The notes beneath the pieces are model-generated. The model was not told where the DNA came from. It searched no databases and worked only from the letters and a program-made list of their open reading frames with translations. Below are positions 22,829 to 30,131 of a stretch of DNA of 31,600 bases, in pieces (positions within the stretch are counted from its first letter, which is position 1; each line of letters starts with the position of its first letter). The position numbers were made by a program, and so were the translations under genes. The stretch is from Mariprofundus sp. (GTDB taxonomy: Bacteria > Pseudomonadota > Zetaproteobacteria > Mariprofundales > Mariprofundaceae). Location of the stretch: the NCBI GenBank assembly GCA_030951095.1, contig JAUZQI010000173.1, forward strand, positions 1 through 31,600. The letters run 5' to 3'.

Positions 22829-22829
22829 T

Positions 22830-22993
22830 CCTAGAAACCTCAGTTGGGAGTGTGTGCAGGGTATAAAGATATTGATTTGAAGGGCGTAACGGCAAAAATC
22901 GCCATCACCTCATTGGTGATAAGAGTTTTTTTCGTTTAGCAAAGCGAATCAAGAGCTTGCTCCATGTGGGTGCTGCCAACTGAGGTTTCTAGG
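22830..22993 (+). mobile_element. MITE family B (164 bp) with internal terminator, at the resB stop
   Basis: Perfect 18-bp terminal inverted repeats CCTAGAAACCTCAGTTGG (22830-22847) and its complement (22976-22993) are flanked by the direct repeat ATAAT (22825-22829 and 22994-22998). The left ATAAT contains the resB stop TAA. Inside, ATCACC-TCATT-GGTGAT (22904-22920) followed by AAGAGTTTTTTT looks like a Rho-independent terminator on the plus strand, useful between convergent resB and phnE. No coding capacity. The ends resemble IS1380-type termini, but I cannot confirm a parent. Confidence 0.85.
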
Positions 22994-23021
22994 ATAATGC
23001 CCATGTGTTGCTCTTAAACGT

Positions 23022-23846
23022 TTATTGAACCTTTCTCCTGAGAAACTGGCTTAACATATCCACCAGATTCACCATGATATAGACGGCGATAATCAGGGTT
23101 AACACCCTGTCGATATAGAACAGGTTAATGGCTTTATAAAAAAACAGACCTATGCCGCCGGCACCGACAAAACCTAGGATGGTCGCCTCCCGGATATTCA
23201 TCTCCCAACGGTAAAGGGTATAGGAAAGGCATTGAGGCAAAGCCTGTGGCAGCACGCTGTAGAAAAACAAATTCACCCGTCCCGCCCCTGTCACGGCGAT
23301 GGCCTCCACCGGTTGCGGATCAACATTTTCTAGCACGTCGGCGTAGAGCTTGCCCAATACACCGCCGGTATGCAGGGATAGCGCCAACACCCCGGCAAAA
23401 GGCCCCAGGCCGACAACCAGTATAAAAATAATCGCCCACAGCAACTCCGGAATGGAACGCAGTACATTAAGAATCAGCCTGCTAACCACAAAGAGAGGCG
23501 CATGCAGGCGTCGGCCTTTGTTGTTGCTTTGGCCGGAAACACGCCCTGTGCCGATAATATTTCGCGTTGCGAAGAGGGCAAGCGCAATGCCAAGCGGAAT
23601 CGCAAAGACCGTGCCCATAATGGAAATGGCGAGCGTTTCCACAGCGGCAAAGAACACGTCATGCAGAAAATCCCCGGATAGGTCGGGCGGAAACATTTCG
23701 TAAAAGTACGAGCCGATCTGTCCGATGCCTTGCATACTGAAAATAAGGCCGAAGTCGATATCAAGCCCCCGAATACTCAGCACAACGAGCAGTGCCAGAA
23801 TCAGGGTCGTCAGTAAGGCCGGAGGAAATCGCACGGGACGCTCCAT
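23022..23846 (-). CDS. phnE: PhnE-type ABC permease 2
   Basis: The 274-aa inner-membrane permease has about six helices. The binding-protein-dependent transport signature is EAIAVTGAGRVNLFFYSVLPQALPQCL (about 183-209), followed by YRWEMNIREATILGFVGAGGIGLFFY, the typical PhnE block. It starts immediately after the first permease gene (TAGATG, no gap) and is the last gene of the transporter operon. The two permeases differ enough to be heterodimer partners rather than a recent duplication. The substrate (phosphonate, phosphite or related oxyanion) cannot be read from the permease. Confidence 0.88.
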   Translation of the reverse strand: MERPVRFPPALLTTLILALLVVLSIRGLDIDFGLIFSMQGIGQIGSYFYEMFPPDLSGDFLHDVFFAAVETLAISIMGTVFAIPLGIALALFATRNIIGTGRVSGQSNNKGRRLHAPLFVVSRLILNVLRSIPELLWAIIFILVVGLGPFAGVLALSLHTGGVLGKLYADVLENVDPQPVEAIAVTGAGRVNLFFYSVLPQALPQCLSYTLYRWEMNIREATILGFVGAGGIGLFFYKAINLFYIDRVLTLIIAVYIMVNLVDMLSQFLRRKVQ

Positions 23847-24704
23847 CTAAATCATCCTTTTCCGAATCTGGCCGCTGATGATATCGACCATGCCCACCAG
23901 CAGGCAAAGAATCATGAGCAATGTCGAAACCTCATGATAATTGAACATCCGCATGGACAACTCCACCTCCTGCCCGATGCCACCGGCGCCGACAAAGCCC
24001 AGCACCACCGCCGCCCGTATGCCGCATTCCCAGCGATATAGTGTATATGCGATGAGATCCGGCAGAGCCAGCGGCAGGTAGCCATAAAAAACGATATTCA
24101 ACTTTGACGCCCCGGTGCTTCGCAACGCCTCAATGGGCCGCGTGTCGACTGCGTCGAGTATCTCTGAATAGAGCTTGCCGAGCATGCCAGCATATGCGAT
24201 TCCCAGCGCCAGAACGCCGGGCAAAGGCCCCAGCCCCACTGCCCTGACAAAAATCAGCGCCCACACCAGTTCCGGTATTGATCGGAGCAAATTTAATAAG
24301 CCCCGGCTCAAAACATAGGGTGCAGTCCTGCAAAACTTTTTTAAGGGCGTCTGTTCTGCTGCAGATTCATCCTTGCCCATCTGCGTCAGCGAATGGCTGG
24401 CCAGCAGGCTCAGCGGGAAAGCCAGAAACACACCCATCAGCGTACCGAGGATGGCGATATAAAGCGTATCGAGCGTGGGCTTGATAATGTAACTTAGAAA
24501 TTCGCGGGAGTGCGCCGGCGGGATAAGCCCGGTCAAAAAGTCGGCGCTGGCATGCAGGCCGTCCTCACTCCACAGCAATGGCAGGTCTATCTCGGAAAGC
24601 TTGTAGCTACCGCCAAGAACAAGGATAATACCAACAAAAACAGCCCCTTTCAGGAGCGATTCATATTTCGATTGGCGTAATGCAACATGCAGGGATGACG
24701 ACAT
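23847..24704 (-). CDS. phnE: PhnE-type ABC permease 1
   Basis: This is a permease of about 285 aa. The signature ALRSTGASKLNIVFYGYLPLALPDLIAY and then YRWECGIRAAVVLGFVGAGGIGQEVELSM match PhnE. Helices include AVFVGIILVLGGSYKL, TLYIAILGTLMGVFLAFPL and VSTLLMILCLLVGMVDIIS. I prefer the ATG at 24704 (MSSSLHVAL), which follows AAAGGA; ATG 24740 is upstream in frame. Either overlaps phnC (44 or 80 nt). It forms the membrane channel with the second permease. Confidence 0.87.
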   Translation of the reverse strand: MSSSLHVALRQSKYESLLKGAVFVGIILVLGGSYKLSEIDLPLLWSEDGLHASADFLTGLIPPAHSREFLSYIIKPTLDTLYIAILGTLMGVFLAFPLSLLASHSLTQMGKDESAAEQTPLKKFCRTAPYVLSRGLLNLLRSIPELVWALIFVRAVGLGPLPGVLALGIAYAGMLGKLYSEILDAVDTRPIEALRSTGASKLNIVFYGYLPLALPDLIAYTLYRWECGIRAAVVLGFVGAGGIGQEVELSMRMFNYHEVSTLLMILCLLVGMVDIISGQIRKRMI

Positions 24705-25470
24705 TTTCCTTTGCCTCGACCTCCCTTGGTTTTTCATCACGATATAAATCCTGCAAATGTTGCTTGGTGACCTGTCCGGCGGGAAGATCGAAGAAAACAG
24801 CGCCGTCTTTTAAGCCGATTATCCTTGGGAAATAAGCCAACGCAAGTTCCACATCGTGAAAACTGGCGATCACTGTCGTGTTGTGCTGCTTGCTCCAGTT
24901 CACCAGCAGCCTGATCAACTTTTCCGCATTTCTGGGGTCAAGAGAAGCGCAGGGTTCATCGGCCAGCAGTAAATCAGGGTTCTGATACAGCGCTCTGGCG
25001 ATGGCGACCCATTGCTGCTGTCCGACGCTTAAGCGGTCGGTTCTCCAATACATTTTGTCTGCGATGCCTGTTTTTTCAAGCACGTCACGGACGTCATCAA
25101 CATCAAGCGATTTAATCAGCAGCGAAAATAACGCCCTGGTCGTTGACCACTGCCCTAATCTGCCAGCCAGGATATTGTTTATCACCTTGAATCTTGGGAT
25201 CAGGTTATGTTGTTGGTAAATCGTGGCGATGCGCCTTTTCATGGCTCGAACTTCTTTTACGCTAAGCGTGCTGATCGCAGCGCCGTCCAGTTCAACGCCT
25301 CCCGCTGCGGGCGTAATCATCAGATTCATATGTCTGAAAAGCGTGGTTTTACCCACGCCGTTAGGCCCTAAAAAAGCGATTCTCTCCCCCGACATGACGC
25401 TGAAATCCATGTCTCTGATGACCGGAGCGCCGCCAAAGTTTTGATGGAGATGCGTAATCTTTATATCCAA
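24661..25470 (-). CDS. phnC: PhnC-type ABC transporter ATPase
   Basis: I place the start at TTG 25470 (LDIKITHLHQNF), 6 nt after AGGA and just downstream of the phnD stop. The longer open frame upstream overlaps phnD antisense-like and has no homology. The product is about 269 aa. Walker A is GPNGVGKTTL, the Q-loop is in YQQHNLIPRF, the signature reads LSVGQQQW where LSGGQ is usual, Walker B is LLLADEPCASLD and the H-switch is in VIASFHDVELAL. The Gly-to-Val change in the signature is notable, though the rest is intact. It energises the two permeases encoded downstream. Confidence 0.85.
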   Translation of the reverse strand: MDIKITHLHQNFGGAPVIRDMDFSVMSGERIAFLGPNGVGKTTLFRHMNLMITPAAGGVELDGAAISTLSVKEVRAMKRRIATIYQQHNLIPRFKVINNILAGRLGQWSTTRALFSLLIKSLDVDDVRDVLEKTGIADKMYWRTDRLSVGQQQWVAIARALYQNPDLLLADEPCASLDPRNAEKLIRLLVNWSKQHNTTVIASFHDVELALAYFPRIIGLKDGAVFFDLPAGQVTKQHLQDLYRDEKPREVEAKENVVIPACCITPIEI

Positions 25471-25504
25471 AGAAGTTCCTGATTCTGCGTGTTTGGCGTG
25501 CGCA

Positions 25505-26380
25505 TTATCGCAGTAGCCCTGCCGATTTCGCAGCTTTCTCGATACCCTGATAGTTTTCGGGATAGGTCGCGATAAAGCTTTTGGCCCGCTGCAAATCCAT
25601 AATCTTTCTGTCCGCCGGCTTATCGTAATCCAGCGCCATGAAGGCGTCCCTGATTTTTTCCCTGAGCGCCGCATCAATATGTTTGCCCACAGTCCAGTTA
25701 TAATCATAATAAGAAGGCGTCGTCCAGATGACCTTCACCTTACCGGTATCCACCTTGCCCTCATTCACCAGCCTCGCCCAAACCGCTTCGTTTAACGCCC
25801 CGGCATCCACTTTGCCGGACTCCACCCATTTTGCCGTAGCGTCATGCGCCCCGCTGAAACTCATACGTTTAAAATGCTTCTCAGGGTCGATGCCCTTGCC
25901 CAACAGATAGTATCTCGGCATCAGGTGTCCCGACGTTGAACTGACACTGCCGAAAGAAAAGGTGTGACCTTTGAGCTCTTCTAAACCTGTGATGCCCGAT
26001 TTGACGCTGGCAATGAATTTACTGTGAAATTTCGTATCTCTGGCCCGCTGAACGATAGGAATGGCCCCGGCGCGATGCATGGCCTGAACAGCCGTAAAAC
26101 CACCATACCAGACCAAATCCAGTTTTTTCGCCTTCATGCCTTCTACCGTAGCCGCATAATCGATCACAGGAATAAATTTCACCTTCATGCCCAGTTTGGC
26201 TTCCAGATAATTCGCCATCGGTTCAAATTTTCTAAGTAGTCGGGTGGGGTCTTCATCCGGGATGGCGGACACCCTTAAGACAGACGGGTTCCCCGCATTT
26301 TCTGCGCTCCACGCGCCCGATGGCATGCATATGACAATAGCCAGACCAGCCAATAATAATTTCCGAAACAGCAGCATCAT
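25505..26380 (-). CDS. phnD: PhnD-type periplasmic binding protein
   Basis: The 291-aa protein has a Sec signal peptide (MMLLFRKLLLAGLAIVICMP, cleaved near AWS-AE). The PhnD fold motifs are VSAIPDEDPTRLLRKFEPMANYL at the N-terminus, the hinge segment DLVWYGGFTAVQA, and the ligand-pocket blocks FGSVSSTSGHLMPRYYL and SGAHDATAKWVESGKVDAGALNE. AAGGAG precedes the start. It resembles phosphonate/phosphite/phosphate binding proteins. No C-P lyase, phosphonatase or ptxD gene is nearby, so the substrate is open. The promoter carries an FNR/CRP-type box and the 23-nt site shared with the NosZ-like promoter. Confidence 0.85.
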   Translation of the reverse strand: MMLLFRKLLLAGLAIVICMPSGAWSAENAGNPSVLRVSAIPDEDPTRLLRKFEPMANYLEAKLGMKVKFIPVIDYAATVEGMKAKKLDLVWYGGFTAVQAMHRAGAIPIVQRARDTKFHSKFIASVKSGITGLEELKGHTFSFGSVSSTSGHLMPRYYLLGKGIDPEKHFKRMSFSGAHDATAKWVESGKVDAGALNEAVWARLVNEGKVDTGKVKVIWTTPSYYDYNWTVGKHIDAALREKIRDAFMALDYDKPADRKIMDLQRAKSFIATYPENYQGIEKAAKSAGLLR

Positions 26381-26466
26381 CCACTCTCCTTGCATGGTGA
26401 TTAAAAATAGCAATCACCACACCCATGTAATGTGGCGATATGATGACATGCATGATGGGAATGTAA

Positions 26467-26480
26467 TTGATTTATGTCAA
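26467..26480 (-). promoter_or_regulatory. FNR/CRP-type box upstream of phnD
   Basis: TTGATTTATGTCAA has the FNR half-site TTGAT on one arm and GTCAA on the other, a pattern shared by FNR, DNR/NNR and CRP-family sites. A TCATAT -10 candidate (minus strand, 26443-26438) lies about 33 bp from its centre, suitable for class II activation of phnD. Confidence 0.62.
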
Positions 26481-26504
26481 TGTTTTCAACAGGTTATGTA
26501 AATC

Positions 26505-26527
26505 ATTCAATTGAATGATTGAATGAT
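26505..26527 (-). promoter_or_regulatory. 23-nt site with palindromic core (copy 2), possible operator
   Basis: The palindrome ATTCAATTGAAT (26505-26516) plus GATTGAATGAT (26517-26527) matches the site ahead of the NosZ-like gene at 21 of 23 positions. The two changes are symmetric within the palindrome. The GAATGATT unit is repeated directly (26513-26520, 26521-26528). It lies upstream of the FNR-type box of phnD and 81 bp beyond the end of the ArsR-rhodanese gene. Confidence 0.55.
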
Positions 26528-26608
26528 TTCTGGCTCGTTATGTTCGTAAGCACAAGTGTTTCGGGTGAGGTATTACAATGTGTGTGACTTTGTGGGTAAA
26601 GGGCAGTG

Positions 26609-27280
26609 CTAGCCTTTTGCTACGGGCAAGCCATGCAGACTCCATTCGTATACATCATCTTCCAGACGCGCAGCGCGAAAACCTCTGGCCCGGAGCATCT
26701 GCACTGCTTCAATCGACATCACGCAGTATGGCCCCCGGCAATAAGCTACGATTTCCTTATCCTTTGCCAGTTCCGGCAAATGTTTTTCCAGCTCTTTCAG
26801 TGGAATAGAGAGTGCTCCCTCGATATGACCGGCGCGAAATTCCTCCGGCGGACGCACATCTAGCACAATGGCATCTCCGGAGCGCACGCGTTCCAGCAAA
26901 GCGACCCTGTCCACGCCTTCCATGCCATCTTTGCCTTCCAGAAACTGCCGGGTAATCTGTTCAATCTCGGCCAGTCGATGTTCCGCCAGCACCCGTATGG
27001 CATGTACAAAGACATAGACAGATTCATCCGCAATCCGATAGATGACAAACGATCCGGATTTCTCCGAGTCCACCAGACGGGCCGCCTGCAAGCGTTTCAG
27101 ATGCTGGGAAGCATTGGCGACGCTCAAACATGACGCCCTGGCCAGCGCATCGACCGTTCGCTCTCCCTGACATAACAGTTCAAGCAGTTCGATACGCTTG
27201 GGGCTGGAAACGGCTTTGCCAATACGTGTGAATTGTTCGTAGATATCATCCCGGAATCGCCGGTTCGGACTAACTGCCAT
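26609..27280 (-). CDS. ArsR-family regulator fused to a rhodanese domain
   Basis: The 223-aa protein has an N-terminal winged helix-turn-helix of ArsR type (about 15-95; ELLCQGERTVDALARASCLS and ASQHLKRLQAARLV, with two Cys at about 37 and 51). A linker and a rhodanese domain follow (about 125-220), with active-site loop YCRGPYCVMS (catalytic Cys plus a second Cys four residues on) and the family opening VLDVRPPEEFRAGHIEGA. Such fusions are thought to sense persulfide or sulfane sulfur. It starts 8 nt after the cytochrome c gene and is probably co-transcribed with it from an FNR promoter. It may bind the palindromic sites near phnD and the NosZ-like gene (inference). Confidence 0.88.
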   Translation of the reverse strand: MAVSPNRRFRDDIYEQFTRIGKAVSSPKRIELLELLCQGERTVDALARASCLSVANASQHLKRLQAARLVDSEKSGSFVIYRIADESVYVFVHAIRVLAEHRLAEIEQITRQFLEGKDGMEGVDRVALLERVRSGDAIVLDVRPPEEFRAGHIEGALSIPLKELEKHLPELAKDKEIVAYCRGPYCVMSIEAVQMLRARGFRAARLEDDVYEWSLHGLPVAKG

Positions 27281-27288
27281 GGATGTAT

Positions 27289-27711
27289 TTAATCGGCCTT
27301 ATATTTGCATTTGCAGAGATCACTTCGGATGTATTGCACAATAGCTTTGATATCCGCATCGGGAAAATTATAACCCCAGTCAGGCATAGCATCTGAAAAA
27401 CCGGATTTTTTCCCGCCAAATTTAATCACTTTGAACAGCTCTTCATCGGTGCGGCTCGACATATATTCCCCATCGGTGAAATTTCTGGGCACAATACCCT
27501 CGCCGAGACTGTCAGCCAACGGGCCGTTTCCCGTTCCATCCATGCCGTGACAGGGCAGACAATAGCCCATGTAGGCGCCCTCGCCCGTATCCCCCCGATC
27601 CGATGCACTCATATTGGCTTTATCTTCAGTCATTCCTGCATCGACAATGGTAACCTGTCCTAGCATCATCAGCCCTAGTGCAAGCAAAAAAACCGTTATT
27701 TGTTTATTCAT
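27289..27711 (-). CDS. periplasmic monohaem cytochrome c in operon with the ArsR-rhodanese gene
   Basis: The 140-aa cytochrome has a signal peptide (MNKQITVFLLALGLMMLGQV, cleaved near VDA-GM). The haem motif is CLPCHGMDGTGNG (about 51-55) and a distal Met is in FSDAMPDWGYNFPDADI. The C-terminus has an unusual CKCKYK pair of cysteines after the last helix. I prefer ATG 27711, six nt after GGGAGG; an in-frame ATG at 27717 abuts the ribosome site. The domain resembles the cytochrome beside the NosZ-like gene (shared MPDWG), so they may be functionally related. An FNR box lies 79 bp upstream. Confidence 0.87.
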   Translation of the reverse strand: MNKQITVFLLALGLMMLGQVTIVDAGMTEDKANMSASDRGDTGEGAYMGYCLPCHGMDGTGNGPLADSLGEGIVPRNFTDGEYMSSRTDEELFKVIKFGGKKSGFSDAMPDWGYNFPDADIKAIVQYIRSDLCKCKYKAD

Positions 27712-27789
27712 GATCATCCTCCCTGTGCTCGAAATCTATCGAGCCCTCAAAATGTAACGCAGCCTATTTGGCTTGTCCCGTTGTTTTCA

Positions 27790-27803
27790 TTGATTCAAAT
27801 CAA
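27790..27803 (-). promoter_or_regulatory. FNR/ANR box upstream of the cytochrome-ArsR operon
   Basis: TTGATTCAAATCAA is a perfect FNR consensus, 79 bp before the cytochrome start. The -10 region is less clear than at the other two boxes. It is the third perfect box in the window and, like them, has a family A MITE upstream (42 bp away). Confidence 0.78.
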
Positions 27804-27845
27804 GACACCCGGCTTATCAATCAATATATTGCGATGTAATCTATT

Positions 27846-28006
27846 GAGCCACTTGCAAAAGTCGTGAACGGCGATTTACTTCCCCACTCCGGCGCATTGT
27901 TGAACTGGAATTTCGGAGAATGGAACCACCATGCTCCTCATTCCATTCCAAAAATGCACTCGAAGTGGGATTGCAACTCATCCACTCAGACTTTTGCAAG
28001 TGGCTC
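27846..28006 (+). mobile_element. MITE family A, full copy 2 (161 bp)
   Basis: It has the same terminal inverted repeats as 16826-16986 (GAGCCACTTGCAAAA / TTTTGCAAGTGGCTC), the same 161-bp length and only scattered differences, in the same orientation. The target duplication is TATT (27842-27845 and 28007-28010). It lies in the divergent promoter region between the FNR-controlled cytochrome operon and the cysteine desulfurase gene, whose start is 44 bp from its right end, so it may supply or alter that promoter. Confidence 0.9.
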
Positions 28007-28049
28007 TATTGATTGATAATACTAGTCCGTGCAAATACAGAGGAATCAG

Positions 28050-29165
28050 ATGAAAAAAATTTATTTGGACTACAACGCCAGCACGCCAATCGCAACAGAA
28101 GTTGCGCAAGCCATACAACCTTATCTAACCCATCATTATGGCAATCCCTCCAGCCCGCACTGGGCGGGCCTGCCTGCAAAGCAAGCCGTGGAGCAGGCGC
28201 GCGGCCAGATTGCTGGCCTGCTGGGATGCAGCGCCGATGAAATCATTTTCACCAGCGGCGGCACCGAATCAAACAATCACGCCATCAAAGGCACCTTTTT
28301 CACCTTGCGCCACAAAGGCAATCACATCATCACCAGCCAAATCGAGCACCCTGCCACCATCAATCCCTGCCATTTTCTGGAAACGCTTGGCGCAGAAGTA
28401 ACCTACCTGCCCGTAGATGCCGCCGGCATGGTGAATCCCGATGACGTAGCGCACGCCATCACAGAGCGCACTATTTTGGTCAGCGTCATGCATGCCAACA
28501 ACGAGGTGGGAACCATCCAGCCCATTGCCGATATTTCACGCATTACCCGTGAGAAAAAGGTGTGGCTACATACCGATGCAGCACAGTCACTGGGAAAAAT
28601 CCCCACCAACGTATCGGAGCTTGGTGTGGATTTTTTATCTCTAGCCGGCCATAAGGTCTACGCCACCAAAGGGGTCGGCGCACTTTATATCCGCGATGGC
28701 ATTCATATTGAACCGTTTATGCATGGCGCGGGGCACGAATCAGGCAGACGCGCCGGCACCGAGAATGTATTGCTGGACATCGGCCTCGGCGCGGCCTGCG
28801 AGCTTGTACAGGACTGGATCGAATCACCGCAAATTCTACAGCTAAGAGATCAGTTTTGGGCAGAGCTGCAAGATGCGTTTGGAGACCGTGTTGTGCTTAA
28901 CGGCCATCCCGTTGCACGCTTGCCGAATACGCTCAATATTTCTTTCCTCGGCCAATCCGGGCCGGCGTTATTGGACAAACTGAATGGCGTCGCGGCATCT
29001 ACCGGCTCCGCTTGCCACGCCGGGGCGGTTGAACTCTCGCCCGTATTAAAAGCCATGGGTATTGCGCCGGAAGCAGGCATGGGAACCATCCGGTTCAGTC
29101 TGGGAAGGCGCACAACAATCGATGAAATTGAATATGTTATTAAGCAAATCAAGCATGCGATGTAG
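28050..29165 (+). CDS. cysteine desulfurase (NifS/IscS family)
   Basis: The 371-aa PLP enzyme begins MKKIYLDYNASTPIATEV, with AGAGGA upstream of the ATG at 28050. Family blocks are FTSGGTESNNHAI, SQIEHPA, VMHANNEVGTIQP, HTDAAQSLGKIP and the PLP-Lys segment SLAGHKVYATKG (about 199-210). The active-site Cys loop is STGSACHAG (about 321-329). It mobilises sulfur as a protein persulfide. No iscU, nifU or ferredoxin gene is adjacent, so it may serve another acceptor. Persulfide supply near a rhodanese-type sensor is suggestive. Only 44 bp separate it from the MITE. Confidence 0.9.
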   Translation: MKKIYLDYNASTPIATEVAQAIQPYLTHHYGNPSSPHWAGLPAKQAVEQARGQIAGLLGCSADEIIFTSGGTESNNHAIKGTFFTLRHKGNHIITSQIEHPATINPCHFLETLGAEVTYLPVDAAGMVNPDDVAHAITERTILVSVMHANNEVGTIQPIADISRITREKKVWLHTDAAQSLGKIPTNVSELGVDFLSLAGHKVYATKGVGALYIRDGIHIEPFMHGAGHESGRRAGTENVLLDIGLGAACELVQDWIESPQILQLRDQFWAELQDAFGDRVVLNGHPVARLPNTLNISFLGQSGPALLDKLNGVAASTGSACHAGAVELSPVLKAMGIAPEAGMGTIRFSLGRRTTIDEIEYVIKQIKHAM

Positions 29166-29478
29166 CAAAGCGGTTGTGTTGGCTACACTGCTGATTGCAG
29201 CCAATCTGTTAGCGGCATGTTCGTCCGAGGACCCAATCGAAGAAGAGATCAGCCACGTCACCAATGAAGGGCCGTATGGCGGGCATAGCCTAGGCTGGTA
29301 CAAAACACATTGGCGAGGCGAAACAACCGAGCAAAGAAAATGGTGCCGTCAGCAGAAAGAAACGCGAGCGTCCATGCAATCATGCATCGATGCAAACATC
29401 GGCTGGAAGCAGGGTTGGAAAGACCCGGAAACCAACCCGCCACGCAGCTGGAGAGATGGAAGCCGGACAGATCAATAA
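29155..29478 (+). CDS. small lipoprotein (EexN-like pattern, uncertain)
   Basis: The most economical start is ATG 29155, overlapping the desulfurase stop by 11 nt; ATGs at 29122 and 29134 are further upstream in frame. The protein of about 107 aa has a lipoprotein signal peptide with lipobox LLAAC. It then has a Trp- and Cys-rich mature part: GWYKTHWRGETTEQRKWCRQ, QSCIDANIGWKQGWKDPE. The spacing of Trp-Cys and Ser-Cys-x-x-Ala resembles EexN-type entry-exclusion lipoproteins, but the match is weak and no conjugation genes are present. I leave the function open. Confidence 0.6.
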   Translation: MRCSKAVVLATLLIAANLLAACSSEDPIEEEISHVTNEGPYGGHSLGWYKTHWRGETTEQRKWCRQQKETRASMQSCIDANIGWKQGWKDPETNPPRSWRDGSRTDQ

Positions 29479-29561
29479 CGCAACCATTGGCCTGCCTTTA
29501 CCGGAATAAAATAAGCCAGTCAGCAACTGCTCACGCGCTCACAAAGTCCGAAAAAAGCAGT

Positions 29562-30098
29562 TCATTCCCTGGATTTCGCCATGCCCTTGTCATAAATTCT
29601 CAAATATGAACCGGGGGCGCTTTTGCCTTTCAATGCCATCTCTATCGGCCTTTGTTCTATGGGCGTTTCGGCCAAATGAATCAGCGCAGCATCGCCCTGC
29701 AGAAGCTTTTTGACATCCTTCAGCCGCCAGTCCGGTTCCCAGTTTCCCACCAGAGCATTCCATGCCTGAGTGATGGCAACAATTTCGGCATCGGAAAAAG
29801 GTTTCAGGTTTCTTCCCTTCTCGTTTTCCATTTCCAGATACTTTTTCATCGATTGGGAAACGACAATAAACGGCGGCCCGCACTGGGAACAATATTTAAG
29901 TATCTTGTCCGCATCGTGGCAAGTGGTGCAGCGAGCATATGCCGTGGCGACAGCCTCATCCGGAGTGTAGGCGACATAACCTTGGTATCTGGCTTCAGCC
30001 CATACCTTCTCGCCAACAGGGTTGGGAATAACCACCACGCCTGTGACCGCTCCAATCACCACGAGAATCAGACCGGTTATCCATAAAGACTTGTTCAT
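29562..30098 (-). CDS. membrane-anchored monohaem cytochrome c with extra Cys pair
   Basis: The 178-aa protein has an N-terminal anchor (MNKSLWITGLILVVIGAVTG). The haem motif CTTCHDA (about 57-61) is followed within ten residues by YCSQCGPP (CXXC, no His). The remainder is helical, with LGGDAAL-like and KGKSAPGS segments, and has no clear distal Met close to the usual position. GGAGG stands 5 nt before the ATG. The second CXXC could be a disulfide or a metal site and is not a normal feature of class I cytochromes. It lies 33 nt downstream of the streptogramin-lyase-like gene and is probably in its operon. Confidence 0.8.
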   Translation of the reverse strand: MNKSLWITGLILVVIGAVTGVVVIPNPVGEKVWAEARYQGYVAYTPDEAVATAYARCTTCHDADKILKYCSQCGPPFIVVSQSMKKYLEMENEKGRNLKPFSDAEIVAITQAWNALVGNWEPDWRLKDVKKLLQGDAALIHLAETPIEQRPIEMALKGKSAPGSYLRIYDKGMAKSRE

Positions 30099-30131
30099 GC
30101 AACCTCCGAACAGTTCAGTGTATCCACAGTT

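Noticed and set aside
25471..25707. N-terminal 79 residues of the long frame leading into PhnC
   Set aside because: They overlap the end of phnD in another frame and have no ABC-domain similarity; TTG 25470 with AGGA fits better.
16826..28006. CRISPR array or REP cluster as explanation of the repeated 161-bp sequences
   Set aside because: Copies are far apart, have terminal inverted repeats and individual target duplications, which identify transposed elements.
29155..29478. EexN entry-exclusion lipoprotein as a firm call
   Set aside because: Only a loose Trp/Cys spacing matches and no conjugation genes are present.
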